DNA from: Ectopseudomonas composti
Lineage (GTDB): Bacteria > Pseudomonadota > Gammaproteobacteria > Pseudomonadales > Pseudomonadaceae
NCBI RefSeq assembly: GCF_900115475.1
Contig: NZ_FOWP01000016.1
Location: 62,001-126,000, forward strand
Reading direction: 5' to 3'
Length of the DNA stretch: 64,000 bases
Shown here: positions 1 through 7,975 of the stretch, one piece after another
How positions within the stretch are numbered: position 1 is the stretch's first letter
Layout of the letters: each line of letters opens with the position of its first letter
The notes under the pieces: model-generated
Seen by the model: only the letters and a program-made list of their open reading frames with translations
Database searches by the model: none
Told to the model about the DNA's origin: nothing
Translations under genes and position numbers: made by a program

Positions 1-647
1 TCTATCTGCAGAGCCAATGGCGTCGGCAGGAGCAGGCCGAGCTGCGTGCGCGGATCGAATCGTTGCAGGCGCGGATTCGCCCGCACTTTCTGTTCAATAG
101 CCTCAACAGCATTGCCAGCCTGGTCACGCTTGATCCATACAAGGCCGAGCAGGCGGTGCTGGATCTGTCCGATCTGTTTCGCGCCAGCCTGGCCAAACCT
201 GGCACGCTGGTGCCGTGGAAGGAGGAACTGGAACTGGCGAAACGATATCTGTCGATCGAGCACTATCGGCTCGGCGAGCGACTACAGTTGCAGTGGGAGG
301 TCGAAGGTGTGCCGGAGGATCTGCCGATTCCCCAGCTGACCCTGCAGCCTCTGTTGGAGAATGCGCTGATCTATGGCATCGCGCCACGTATCGAAGGTGG
401 CCTGGTGCGGGTCGAAGCGGATTACCAGGATGGTGTGTTCAGCTTGTGTGTCAGCAATCCGTATGAAGAGCGGGGCGAGCAGCACCCGTCGCGGGGAACG
501 CACCAAGCGCTGAGTAATATCGATGCGCGCCTGGCGGCACTTTTTGGGCCGCGCGCGAGTCTCAGCGTGGAGCGCCGTGACGGCCGTCATTACAGCTGTC
601 TACGCTATCCTTGTGCGAGACTCACGCAGGAAGCCAGAGCAATATGA
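1..647 (+). CDS. algZ: Sensor histidine kinase AlgZ/FimS, 3' part
   Basis: The reading frame is open from base 3, so the N-terminal membrane part lies outside the window. The visible part holds the LytS-type phosphoacceptor motif RIRPHFLFNSLNS, with the His near the start of the window, and an asparagine box LLENALIYGIAPRIEGG. It belongs to the His_kinase/HATPase pair typical of AlgZ (FimS), the unorthodox kinase that partners AlgR in control of alginate and type IV pili in Pseudomonas. No clear glycine-rich G-box follows the N-box, which fits the divergent ATP-binding domain of this family. The stop codon overlaps the algR start (ATGA), so the two genes are probably translationally coupled. 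Confidence 0.93.
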   Translation, partial: YLQSQWRRQEQAELRARIESLQARIRPHFLFNSLNSIASLVTLDPYKAEQAVLDLSDLFRASLAKPGTLVPWKEELELAKRYLSIEHYRLGERLQLQWEVEGVPEDLPIPQLTLQPLLENALIYGIAPRIEGGLVRVEADYQDGVFSLCVSNPYEERGEQHPSRGTHQALSNIDARLAALFGPRASLSVERRDGRHYSCLRYPCARLTQEARAI

Positions 648-1390
648 ATGTCCTGATCGTCGATGACGAACCCCTCGCCCGCGAGCGCCTCAGCCGCATG
701 ATCGGTGAGCTCGAGGGTTACCGGGTCCTGGAGCCCGCCGCCAGCAATGGCGAGGAAGCCCTGACCCTGATCGATAGCCTCAAGCCGGACGTGGTCCTGC
801 TCGATATCCGCATGCCCGGCCTCGACGGCCTGCAGGTCGCTGCCAAGTTGTGCGAGCGTGAAGCGCCTCCCGCAGTGATCTTCTGCACGGCCCACGACGA
901 GTTCGCCCTGGAAGCCTTCCAGGTCAGCGCGGTGGGGTATCTGGTCAAGCCGGTGCGCCCCGAGAGCCTGAGCGAAGCGCTGAAAAAAGCCGAACGGCCC
1001 AACCGTGTACAACTTGCGGCCCTGACCCGGCCGGCGGCGGAGACCGGCGGCGGCCCGCGTACCCACATCAGCGCGCGGACCCGCAAGGGTATCGAGCTGA
1101 TTCCGCTGGATCACGTGGTGTACTTCATTGCTGATCACAAGTACGTGACCCTGCGCCACGCAGGCGGCGAAGTGCTGCTGGATGAGCCATTGAAGGCACT
1201 GGAAGACGAGTTCGGTGATCGCTTCGTGCGCATTCATCGCAATGCCCTGGTCGCCCGCGAGCGTATCGAGCGTCTGCAGCGCACGCCGCTCGGACACTTC
1301 CAGCTGTTCCTCAAAGGGCTCGAGGGCGATTCGCTGGTGGTCAGCCGTCGCCACGTGGCGGGTGTGCGCAAGTTGATGCAGGCGCTTTAA
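644..1390 (+). CDS. algR: Response regulator AlgR (LytTR DNA-binding)
   Basis: The 248-aa protein starts at the ATG that overlaps the algZ stop. An upstream in-frame start at 611 would lie inside algZ and is unlikely. Residues 1-120 are a receiver domain starting MNVLIVDDEP, with phosphoacceptor Asp54 in LLDIRMPG and the conserved Lys in YLVKPV. Residues about 140-245 are a LytTR domain (HISARTRKGIELI, FVRIHRNALVAR). The family activates algD, fimU-pilV and other virulence genes in P. aeruginosa. Length and motifs match the P. aeruginosa protein closely. Confidence 0.97.
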   Translation: MNVLIVDDEPLARERLSRMIGELEGYRVLEPAASNGEEALTLIDSLKPDVVLLDIRMPGLDGLQVAAKLCEREAPPAVIFCTAHDEFALEAFQVSAVGYLVKPVRPESLSEALKKAERPNRVQLAALTRPAAETGGGPRTHISARTRKGIELIPLDHVVYFIADHKYVTLRHAGGEVLLDEPLKALEDEFGDRFVRIHRNALVARERIERLQRTPLGHFQLFLKGLEGDSLVVSRRHVAGVRKLMQAL

Positions 1391-1482
1391 CGGGCGCCGG
1401 CTGCGGCCTATGGCCGCCTCCTTCTGCCGGCGTCGGGCGAGCCTGTTATTATTCGCGGCAATCCGTTTTCTGGAATTGCCCC

Positions 1483-2421
1483 ATGTCCCGCGAAATTCGC
1501 ATCGCCACCCGTAAGAGCGCCCTGGCCCTGTGGCAGGCCGAATATGTCAAAGCCCGTCTGGAGCAGGCCCATCCCGGCCTGAAGGTCAGCCTGGTGCCGA
1601 TGGTCAGCCGCGGCGACAAGCTGCTCGACGCACCGCTGGCGAAGATCGGTGGCAAGGGGTTGTTCGTCAAGGAACTGGAAACCGCACTGCTGGAAAACCA
1701 GGCTGATATCGCCGTGCACTCGATGAAGGACGTGCCGATGGACTTCCCCGAAGGGCTGGGTCTGTACTGCATCTGCGAGCGTGAAGACCCGCGCGACGCT
1801 TTCGTCTCCAACACCTACGACAGCCTCGATGTACTGCCTGCTGGCAGTGTGGTCGGTACTTCCAGCCTGCGCCGCCAAGCCCAGTTGCTGGCGCGCCGGC
1901 CGGACCTGAAGATCCAGTTCCTGCGTGGCAACGTCAATACCCGCCTGGCCAAACTCGATGCTGGCGAGTACGACGCCATCATCCTCGCTGCTGCCGGTCT
2001 GATTCGCCTGGGTTTCGAGGATCGCATCCGCAGCTCGATCAGTGCTGAGGACAGCCTGCCGGCTGGCGGCCAGGGCGCCGTGGGCATCGAGTGCCGTAGC
2101 GCCGACACTGACGTGCATGCCCTGCTGGCGCCACTGCATCATCGTGAGACTGCGTTACGTGTCACCGCCGAGCGTGCACTGAACAAGCACCTCAATGGCG
2201 GCTGTCAGGTGCCTATCGCCTGTTATGCCCTGCTCGAGAATGACCAGTTGTGGCTGCGTGGCCTGGTTGGCCAGCCTGACGGCGGCCTGCTGCTGCGCGC
2301 TGAAGAGCGCGCTGCCAGCGGTGATGCCGAAGCCCTGGGCGTGCGCGTCGCCGAGGCGCTGCTAGCGCAGGGGGCCGATGCCATTCTCAAGGCCGTCTAC
2401 GGTGAGGCTGGTCACTCTTGA
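1483..2421 (+). CDS. hemC: Hydroxymethylbilane synthase (porphobilinogen deaminase)
   Basis: This 312-aa enzyme joins four porphobilinogen units into hydroxymethylbilane in haem synthesis. The N-terminus has the conserved REIRIATRKSALALWQAEYV. GKGLFVKELE and HSMKDVPM form the active site, and Cys241 in NGGCQVPIA is the attachment site for the dipyrromethane cofactor. It lies 92 bp downstream of algR on the same strand, which is the conserved Pseudomonas arrangement. Its stop overlaps the TTG start of hemD. No truncation is seen. Confidence 0.97.
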   Translation: MSREIRIATRKSALALWQAEYVKARLEQAHPGLKVSLVPMVSRGDKLLDAPLAKIGGKGLFVKELETALLENQADIAVHSMKDVPMDFPEGLGLYCICEREDPRDAFVSNTYDSLDVLPAGSVVGTSSLRRQAQLLARRPDLKIQFLRGNVNTRLAKLDAGEYDAIILAAAGLIRLGFEDRIRSSISAEDSLPAGGQGAVGIECRSADTDVHALLAPLHHRETALRVTAERALNKHLNGGCQVPIACYALLENDQLWLRGLVGQPDGGLLLRAEERAASGDAEALGVRVAEALLAQGADAILKAVYGEAGHS

Positions 2422-3188
2422 GCGCCTGGCGCCTGCTGCTGACTCGTCCTGCTGAGGATTGTGCGGCGCTGGCGCAGGCCCTGGGCGCACAGGGCGTCGC
2501 CAGCCACTGCATGCCGCTGCTGGCCATCGAAGCGCTGGATGAGACCCCGCAGCAACGCAGCACCTTCGCCGCGTTGCAACGCTACAGTGCGGTGATCGTG
2601 GTCAGTAAGCCGGCGGCTCGGATTGGCCTGCGGCTGTTGACCCAATATGCGGCGCCGACACCCGATCTGCCCTGGTTCAGCGTCGGTGCTGCCACTGCAG
2701 CCGTGCTTGCCGAACACGGCTTGCATGTGCACTTCCCTGACTCGGGCGATGACAGCGAAGCGCTGCTCGCTCTGCCGATGCTACAGCAGGCTATTGCCGC
2801 GGCATCTGCGCCGCGAGTTCTGATCCTGCGTGGTGAAGGTGGCCGAGAATTCCTTGCCGAGCGCTTGCGCGGCCAAGGTGTGACAGTCGACTATCTGCCA
2901 CTGTATCGCCGTGTACTGCCGCAGTACGCGGTGGGTGAGCTGAACCGGCGGGTGTTAGCGGAACGCCTGAACGGCCTGGTTGTCAGCAGTGGACAGGGTT
3001 TCGAACATCTGCTGCAGCTCGCCGGCGATGACTGGCCGGCGTTGGCTCGGCTACCCTTGTTCGTACCCAGCCCGCGCGTCGCCGAGCAGGCGCGCAATGC
3101 GGGTGCGGAGATCGTTGTGGACTGTCGTGGCGCCAGTGCCGCGGCCTTGCAGGCAGCCTTGGAGCAGTTTCCGGCTGCCGCCCTCTAA
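2418..3188 (+). CDS. hemD: Uroporphyrinogen-III synthase
   Basis: A 256-aa protein of the HemD family, which cyclises and inverts ring D of hydroxymethylbilane to uroporphyrinogen III. The start is TTG at 2418, overlapping the hemC TGA by four bases (TTGA). The resulting N-terminus MSAWRLLLTRPAED matches the usual start of Pseudomonas HemD, so coupling to hemC translation is likely. The family is weakly conserved in sequence. The two-lobed pattern VLILRGEGGREFLAERL followed by VVSSGQGFEHLL is typical. Position between hemC and hemX supports the call. Confidence 0.93.
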   Translation: MSAWRLLLTRPAEDCAALAQALGAQGVASHCMPLLAIEALDETPQQRSTFAALQRYSAVIVVSKPAARIGLRLLTQYAAPTPDLPWFSVGAATAAVLAEHGLHVHFPDSGDDSEALLALPMLQQAIAAASAPRVLILRGEGGREFLAERLRGQGVTVDYLPLYRRVLPQYAVGELNRRVLAERLNGLVVSSGQGFEHLLQLAGDDWPALARLPLFVPSPRVAEQARNAGAEIVVDCRGASAAALQAALEQFPAAAL

Positions 3189-3200
3189 AAGGACGGATAC

Positions 3201-4331
3201 GTGAGCGAAGCATCCACCCCGAACACGCCAGAAGAAAAACCGGCCAGCGAAGCCGTGAACCCCACGCCAGCACCGCCACCGGCGAAGGCACCACGCAGCG
3301 GTGGCGGCGGCCTCGCCGCGTTCGCCCTGCTGATCGGTTTGGCAGGTGCCGGTGCTGGTGGCTGGAGCCTTTGGCAATTGCACGACATGCAGAGCCGGGA
3401 CCAGCAGCAGGCTGAAGACCTGCAGCGCACTCGCGACGACAGCGCGAAGAAAGTGGATGAATTGGCCCAGCGCCTGGATTCCCGCCTGTCCGCCCTGCCC
3501 AGCGCAACTGAACTGGACGAGCGCCGTCGTTTGCTGGCCAACCTGCAGAACGATCAACAGCGCATGAGCCAGCGTCTGGAAAGCGTGCTCGATGGCAGCC
3601 GCCAGGATTGGCGCCTGGATGAAGCCGAGCACCTGCTGCGACTGGCCACCTTGAGATTGTCCGCGCTGCAGGATGTTGCTTCAGCCGAGGCGCTGGTACA
3701 GGCAGCCGATGAAATTCTCCGTGAACAGGATGACCCTGCGGCCTTTGCTGCCCGCGAGCAGCTCAGCCGTAGCCTGGAAGCACTGCGCACCACGGCGCGT
3801 CCGGATCGTGTCGGCCTGTTCCTGCAACTGGGTGCCCTGCGTGAGCAGGCGGCGACCCTCAATCCCCTGGCGCCGACCTTCGAAGGGCAGGGTGATGTGC
3901 TCTCTGAGCTGGCAGCCGAAGGCGATGGCAGTGCCTGGTGGAGTGAGTGGGTGAAGAAGCTTTCGGATTATTTCCGTATCGAATTCGATGCTGATCGCAA
4001 CGTACGCCCACTGTTGTCCGGGCAAAGTCTGTCGCAGGTCCGGCTGAGCTTGTCGCTGGCGATCGAGCAGGCACAGTGGGCAGCGTTGCATGGCCAGACC
4101 GGTGTCTACCAGCAGTCGTTGAAGCAGGCCGAAGAAATTCTCGATGCCCACTTCAATCTGGACAACCCAGACAGTCGTGCGCTGCGCCAGCGCTTCGGCG
4201 AACTGGCTGACGCCAGCATCGAGGTCAAGGTGCCTGACCTGAACGAGTCGCTCGACGCGCTACAGGCCTACCTGCAACGTAAACAGGCGCAACGTCGGCA
4301 GGGGGCCGCCGCGGCCAAGGAGGCGCAATGA
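3201..4331 (+). CDS. hemX: HemX family membrane protein
   Basis: 376 aa starting at GTG 3201, 12 bp after hemD. The N-terminal 30 residues are rich in Pro, Ala and Glu. One membrane segment (about residues 34-56, GLAAFALLIGLAGAGAGGW) follows, and then a long periplasmic region begins with a coiled coil. The HemX family is annotated as a putative uroporphyrinogen-III C-methyltransferase, but this protein has no SAM-dependent methylase domain. A scaffolding role for haem enzymes with HemY is an inference from its fixed place in the hemCDXY operon. Its stop overlaps the hemY ATG. Confidence 0.9.
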   Translation: MSEASTPNTPEEKPASEAVNPTPAPPPAKAPRSGGGGLAAFALLIGLAGAGAGGWSLWQLHDMQSRDQQQAEDLQRTRDDSAKKVDELAQRLDSRLSALPSATELDERRRLLANLQNDQQRMSQRLESVLDGSRQDWRLDEAEHLLRLATLRLSALQDVASAEALVQAADEILREQDDPAAFAAREQLSRSLEALRTTARPDRVGLFLQLGALREQAATLNPLAPTFEGQGDVLSELAAEGDGSAWWSEWVKKLSDYFRIEFDADRNVRPLLSGQSLSQVRLSLSLAIEQAQWAALHGQTGVYQQSLKQAEEILDAHFNLDNPDSRALRQRFGELADASIEVKVPDLNESLDALQAYLQRKQAQRRQGAAAAKEAQ

Positions 4332-5575
4332 GACGCCTGATCTGGCTTCTGCTACTGCTGGCCTTCGCAGCCGGACTGTATCTGCTCAGTCTGGCCATTG
4401 AGGCTGATCGCGGCTATGTGCTGTTCGCCTACCAGGGCTTCCGTTACCAGTCCGGCCTGTGGGCGTTCCTTGGCCTGCTGGTGGTCGTCGTGGTGCTGTA
4501 CTACCTGATCAAGTGGACCTTACGCCTGTTGCTCAGCTCGACGCGATTGGCCAACCCGTGGTCGCGCTTGCATCGCAATCGTCGCGTGCGCCTGGCCTCC
4601 GAGCAGGGTATGCAGGATCTGGCCGAAGGGCGCTGGGCGCGTGCGCAGCGTCAGCTGACCCGCGCCGCCGAAGCCGATGATCGGCCGCTGATGTATTACC
4701 TGGGCGCCGCGCGAGCCGCCAGCAAGCTTGGCCAGCACGAACAGAGCGACGCGTTGCTCGAGCGTGCATTGAGCAAGCAGCCGCAGGCCGAGCTGGCGAT
4801 TGCCCTGACCCACGCCGAGCTGCAGCGCAATCGTGGCGACAGTGAGGCCGCGCTGGAAACCCTGCAGGCGATGCGTGAGCGCCATCCGGGGCATCATCTG
4901 GTGTTGCGTCAGCTGCAGCGGCTGTACTTGCAGCGGCAGGACTGGTCGGCGCTGCTTGGGCTGCTGCCTGAGCTGCGCAAGGAAAAAGCACTGCCAGCCG
5001 CCGAGCTCGACGAATTGGAGCGTGAGACCTGGCGTGGTCGTCTGGCCGATATCGGGCATGCTGGTCTGAGCGATGGTGAGACCGCTTTGCAGCCGCTGAC
5101 GCAGGCCTGGCAGCAGTTGTCCACCCCACTGCGTCAGGAGCCCGAACTGATCGCCACCTATGTCGAGCAACTGCGGCGTCTCGGCGCGCAGGAAGAGGCC
5201 GAGACCGTTCTGCGCAGCGCCCTCAAGCGTGGTTATGACAGCCGTCTGGCACGTTTCTATGGCGTGCTGCGAGGTACCGATCCGGCCGGTCAGCTGCAAA
5301 CGGCCGAACTCTGGCTCAAGCAGCATCCTCAGGACCCAGCCTTGTTGCTGACTCTGGGGCGCCTGTGTCTGCAGAACCAGCTTTGGGGTAAGGCGCGCGA
5401 CTACTTCGAGACCAGCCTGAAAATCGAGCGTCACCCGGAGACCTGTGCCGAGCTGGCGCGTCTGCTGGCGCAACTGGGCGAGCTGGAGCGCAGTAATCAG
5501 TTGCTGCTCGAGAGTCTCGGCCTGCTGCATCAGGGCTTGCCGCCGCTGCCGCAGCCGCAGGGTGTGACAGCCTGA
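4328..5575 (+). CDS. hemY: HemY, TPR-containing inner-membrane protein
   Basis: 415 aa starting at the ATG that overlaps the hemX stop. Two membrane segments (residues about 3-22 and 43-65) form the HemY_N domain. The rest is alpha-helical with TPR-like repeats, for example in residues 90-200 and 330-400. This is the proteobacterial HemY of the hemCDXY operon, not the protoporphyrinogen oxidase that bears the same symbol in Bacillus. Function is poorly known; a role in organising haem synthesis is inferred from genomic context. A 12-bp perfect hairpin lies about 80 bp downstream. Confidence 0.9.
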   Translation: MRRLIWLLLLLAFAAGLYLLSLAIEADRGYVLFAYQGFRYQSGLWAFLGLLVVVVVLYYLIKWTLRLLLSSTRLANPWSRLHRNRRVRLASEQGMQDLAEGRWARAQRQLTRAAEADDRPLMYYLGAARAASKLGQHEQSDALLERALSKQPQAELAIALTHAELQRNRGDSEAALETLQAMRERHPGHHLVLRQLQRLYLQRQDWSALLGLLPELRKEKALPAAELDELERETWRGRLADIGHAGLSDGETALQPLTQAWQQLSTPLRQEPELIATYVEQLRRLGAQEEAETVLRSALKRGYDSRLARFYGVLRGTDPAGQLQTAELWLKQHPQDPALLLTLGRLCLQNQLWGKARDYFETSLKIERHPETCAELARLLAQLGELERSNQLLLESLGLLHQGLPPLPQPQGVTA

Positions 5576-5656
5576 ACGCTTGCGGCAGATTGCCGCGGTT
5601 GGCCCGCCGCACGGACGAGGGGGCATTCCCGCATGATGAACAGTCTGCTTTGAGCA

Positions 5657-5682
5657 CGAGGGCGCCTTGAAAGGCGCCCTCG
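5657..5682 (+). terminator. Hairpin terminator after hemY
   Basis: A perfect 12-bp inverted repeat (CGAGGGCGCCTT and its complement) with a very short loop is followed by CTTTCCTCT. The T-tract is weak, but position between hemY and dsbB makes it the likely end of the haem operon transcript. Confidence 0.6.
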
Positions 5683-5726
5683 CTTTCCTCTACCGTACTG
5701 CCCTCGATTTCCTTCCCGGAGCCACC

Positions 5727-6218
5727 ATGCACTTGGCCAGTCCGCGTCCCCTGTTTTTCCTGGCATTCATCGGTTGTGTACTGCTGATGGCGGCTGCGCT
5801 TTACCTGGAACATGTTGTCGGGCTGGAACCCTGCCCGATGTGCGTGCTGCAACGCATCTGTGTGGTGCTGTTCGGTGTGGTCTGCCTGGTCGCTGCGATT
5901 CACGGGCCGGGTAGCGTAGGCCGCCGTGTCTACGCCGTGCTGGCGCTGCTGTTCGCCGGTGCCGGCGCTGCTACTGCTGGCCGGCAGATCTGGCTGCAGA
6001 GCGTGCCGGCTGATCAGCTCGAGGCCTGTCTGCCGAGTCTCGAGTTCATGATGGAAGCCTTGCCGATGCAGGACATCGTGCGTCTGGTCTTTCAGGGTAG
6101 CGCCGATTGCGCTGAGGTGAAGTGGACGCTGTTCGGCATGAGCATCCCCGAGTGGAGCCTGCTGGGTTTCATCGGCATGCTCGGGTTCTGCTTGCTCCAG
6201 CTGCTGCGTCGCGATTGA
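5727..6218 (+). CDS. dsbH: Disulfide bond formation protein DsbB (DsbH type)
   Basis: 163 aa from the ATG at 5727. A longer reading from 5667 would start inside the upstream terminator and was rejected. There are four membrane segments and the two DsbB cysteine pairs: C36 and C39 in CPMC, and C101 with C128 in the second periplasmic loop. The family passes electrons from DsbA to ubiquinone to make disulfides in the periplasm. In P. aeruginosa the copy in this position next to algQ is called DsbH. It appears to be a single gene with its own promoter region. Confidence 0.93.
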   Translation: MHLASPRPLFFLAFIGCVLLMAAALYLEHVVGLEPCPMCVLQRICVVLFGVVCLVAAIHGPGSVGRRVYAVLALLFAGAGAATAGRQIWLQSVPADQLEACLPSLEFMMEALPMQDIVRLVFQGSADCAEVKWTLFGMSIPEWSLLGFIGMLGFCLLQLLRRD

Positions 6219-6529
6219 GAATGCGAATTGCACAAAGCCTCGTGGGTCGTGGCTTCGAGATTAAACGCTCGTATGAAATTATCTCGCCACGATGCCTTGA
6301 TGGTGTGTGCCCACGAGCATAATCTGGCTCGCACACAGCGCCGGAAAAACGCCATTTTTCGGTTGTTTTCTGAGGATCAGGTTCCGATTGACAAAAAGTC
6401 GTCGGAGTCGGCTTTTAAATGTCGCGCAGCGACGGCCAAAAGGATGGCTACCAAGGATGGCAGTCCATAAAAAACGTCTCGGGAACGGGCGTATAGCAGG
6501 CATCAGCGATAAGGGAAGCGAGGTTCATC
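6219..6529. other. Intergenic region upstream of algQ
   Basis: 311 bp without a convincing gene. It is more AT-rich than its surroundings, with TTTTTCGG and TTTTAAAT stretches. A TTGACA hexamer at 6388-6393 is followed by TTTTAA 19 bases on, a weak sigma70-like arrangement that may serve algQ. A purine-rich GGGAAGCGAGG precedes the algQ ATG. Confidence 0.4.
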
Positions 6530-7003
6530 ATGCTTGATAGTTGTCGGAACGCACAGGAACGCTGGGGTGGGGTTCATCAGCTGATCGATCGCTGGCTGGG
6601 TGAGCGCCGCGAACTGGTGCTGGCCTACACCGCCCTTACCAAGGCGCCGCAGGTACCTGCCATCAACTGCGAATCCCTGCAGGGCTTCTGCGAGCTGCTG
6701 GTGGATTACGTATCAGCAGGGCACTTCGAGGTCTACGAGCAACTGACCAACGAGGCCAAGGCCTTCAACGATCAGCGTGGTCTGGAACTGGCCAAGCAGA
6801 TCTACCCGCGTATCGAAGCCATTACTGCGGTAGCGCTGGCCTTCAACGACCACTGCGATAACGGTGATTGCCGTGACAGCACCTCGCTTGTCGCAGAGCT
6901 CAATCATCTGGGGCAACTGCTGCACGAGCGTTTCGAACTGGAAGACTGCCTGATCGAAGTGCTGCACAACTCCCATCAGGAACAGGCCGCCGAAGCGCTC
7001 TGA
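6530..7003 (+). CDS. algQ: AlgQ, Rsd-family anti-sigma70 regulator
   Basis: 157 aa of the Rsd/AlgQ family, small four-helix proteins that bind region 4 of sigma70 and shift RNA polymerase towards other sigma factors. In P. aeruginosa AlgQ (AlgR2) affects alginate, nucleoside diphosphate kinase and siderophore genes. The N-terminus LDSCRNAQERWGGVH and the C-terminal HERFELEDCLIEVL are family signatures. The start ATG at 6530 matches the family length. It is placed between dsbH and the FKBP gene, as in P. aeruginosa. Confidence 0.95.
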   Translation: MLDSCRNAQERWGGVHQLIDRWLGERRELVLAYTALTKAPQVPAINCESLQGFCELLVDYVSAGHFEVYEQLTNEAKAFNDQRGLELAKQIYPRIEAITAVALAFNDHCDNGDCRDSTSLVAELNHLGQLLHERFELEDCLIEVLHNSHQEQAAEAL

Positions 7004-7064
7004 GCTTGTGCTGGCAATGGCCCGGAGCAATCCGACCATTGCCCATCAGTCGTTGCATCAAGTT

Positions 7065-7138
7065 TGTAGGTGCGGTGCCCCGCCGCGAATCAGGGCTGCG
7101 CGCAATTGAACAGCTTCGCCCCGTGGCGGGACTCCTAC
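7065..7138. repeat. REP-like inverted repeat pair
   Basis: A TGTAGG start with a CCCCGCC core and a mirror copy ending in CTCCTAC flank a short spacer between the convergent algQ and FKBP genes. This resembles the paired REP elements common between Pseudomonas genes. Confidence 0.55.
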
Positions 7139-7191
7139 GCAAGGCCGTTTTGCAACCTTATCTGATGGGCATTGAGCCGGCAGACTGGTTT

Positions 7192-7839
7192 TCAGTCGGC
7201 CACTTCGAGCAGGCGTAGATCGAACACCAGTGGTGCATGGGGTGGTATCAGATCGCCCGCTCCCTCTTCCCCGTAAGCCTGATCCGATGGAATCACCAGG
7301 CGCCAGTGAGCGCCTTTCGGCATTTGCAGCAAGGCGCTGCGCCAGCCGGCGATCAGGCTGTCCAGGCGAAACCACTGCGGTGTGCTGCTTTCATCGAAGA
7401 CGCTGCCATCGGCCAGCTCACCGCGGTAACTCACTTGCACGCGGCTGCGGGCAGTAGGTTTGGGGCCGCTGCCAGCGCTGAGCTCTGTCACCAGCACGCC
7501 ATTGGCCAGCGCTCGCACATGTGGGCGACGAGCTTGCTCGGCGAGAAAGCGCTGCTCGGCTTCTATGGCCTTGGTATGGCGCTGTGGTGAGGCTTCGATG
7601 CGCGCTTCGTGCTCGTCGAGCAACTGCTCGATACGGCTGGACTCAAGTCGCAGGGGCTTACTCTCATAGGCCTGGCGCAAGCCTTCAAGCAGCTCGCTCA
7701 GTGGCAGGTCGGGCACCTCTTCGTGCAGGCGTTCACCCAGGCGCGCGCCGAGGCTGTAGGCCAGGTCCTGCTGATGCTGGTCGGCCTGCACGCCCAGGCT
7801 GCAGCACAGAGCGAGGGCGGCGATTACGGCGCGGCTCAT
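7192..7839 (-). CDS. Exported FKBP-type peptidyl-prolyl isomerase
   Basis: 215 aa. Residues 1-19 are a signal peptide ending VQA before DQHQQ. Residues 20-110 are a helical FKBP_N dimerisation region. Residues about 115-213 are an FKBP domain with VQVSYRGELADGSVFD and LIPPHAPLVFDLRLLE. The layout is that of FkpA/Mip/FklB periplasmic chaperone-isomerases, which speed prolyl isomerisation in exported proteins. It is convergent with algQ and divergent from algP, as in P. aeruginosa. I cannot assign fkpA or fklB with certainty. Confidence 0.9.
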   Translation of the reverse strand: MSRAVIAALALCCSLGVQADQHQQDLAYSLGARLGERLHEEVPDLPLSELLEGLRQAYESKPLRLESSRIEQLLDEHEARIEASPQRHTKAIEAEQRFLAEQARRPHVRALANGVLVTELSAGSGPKPTARSRVQVSYRGELADGSVFDESSTPQWFRLDSLIAGWRSALLQMPKGAHWRLVIPSDQAYGEEGAGDLIPPHAPLVFDLRLLEVAD

Positions 7840-7975
7840 GACGATGTCTCCCTATCAAAATGCTGCCGATTATGCCAGGCGAGCAGTGCCTTTGCTGTTG
7901 TGGCCAAAAGGCCTATGGCGAGGCCTCGCGGCTGCGTCTAGTATGGGCGCGTTCACATCCGCCTGGAGGCGCGCC

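Noticed and set aside
6228..6470. Short plus-strand frames between dsbH and algQ
   Set aside because: No ribosome site, no known motif and overlapping frames on both strands; better seen as promoter region.
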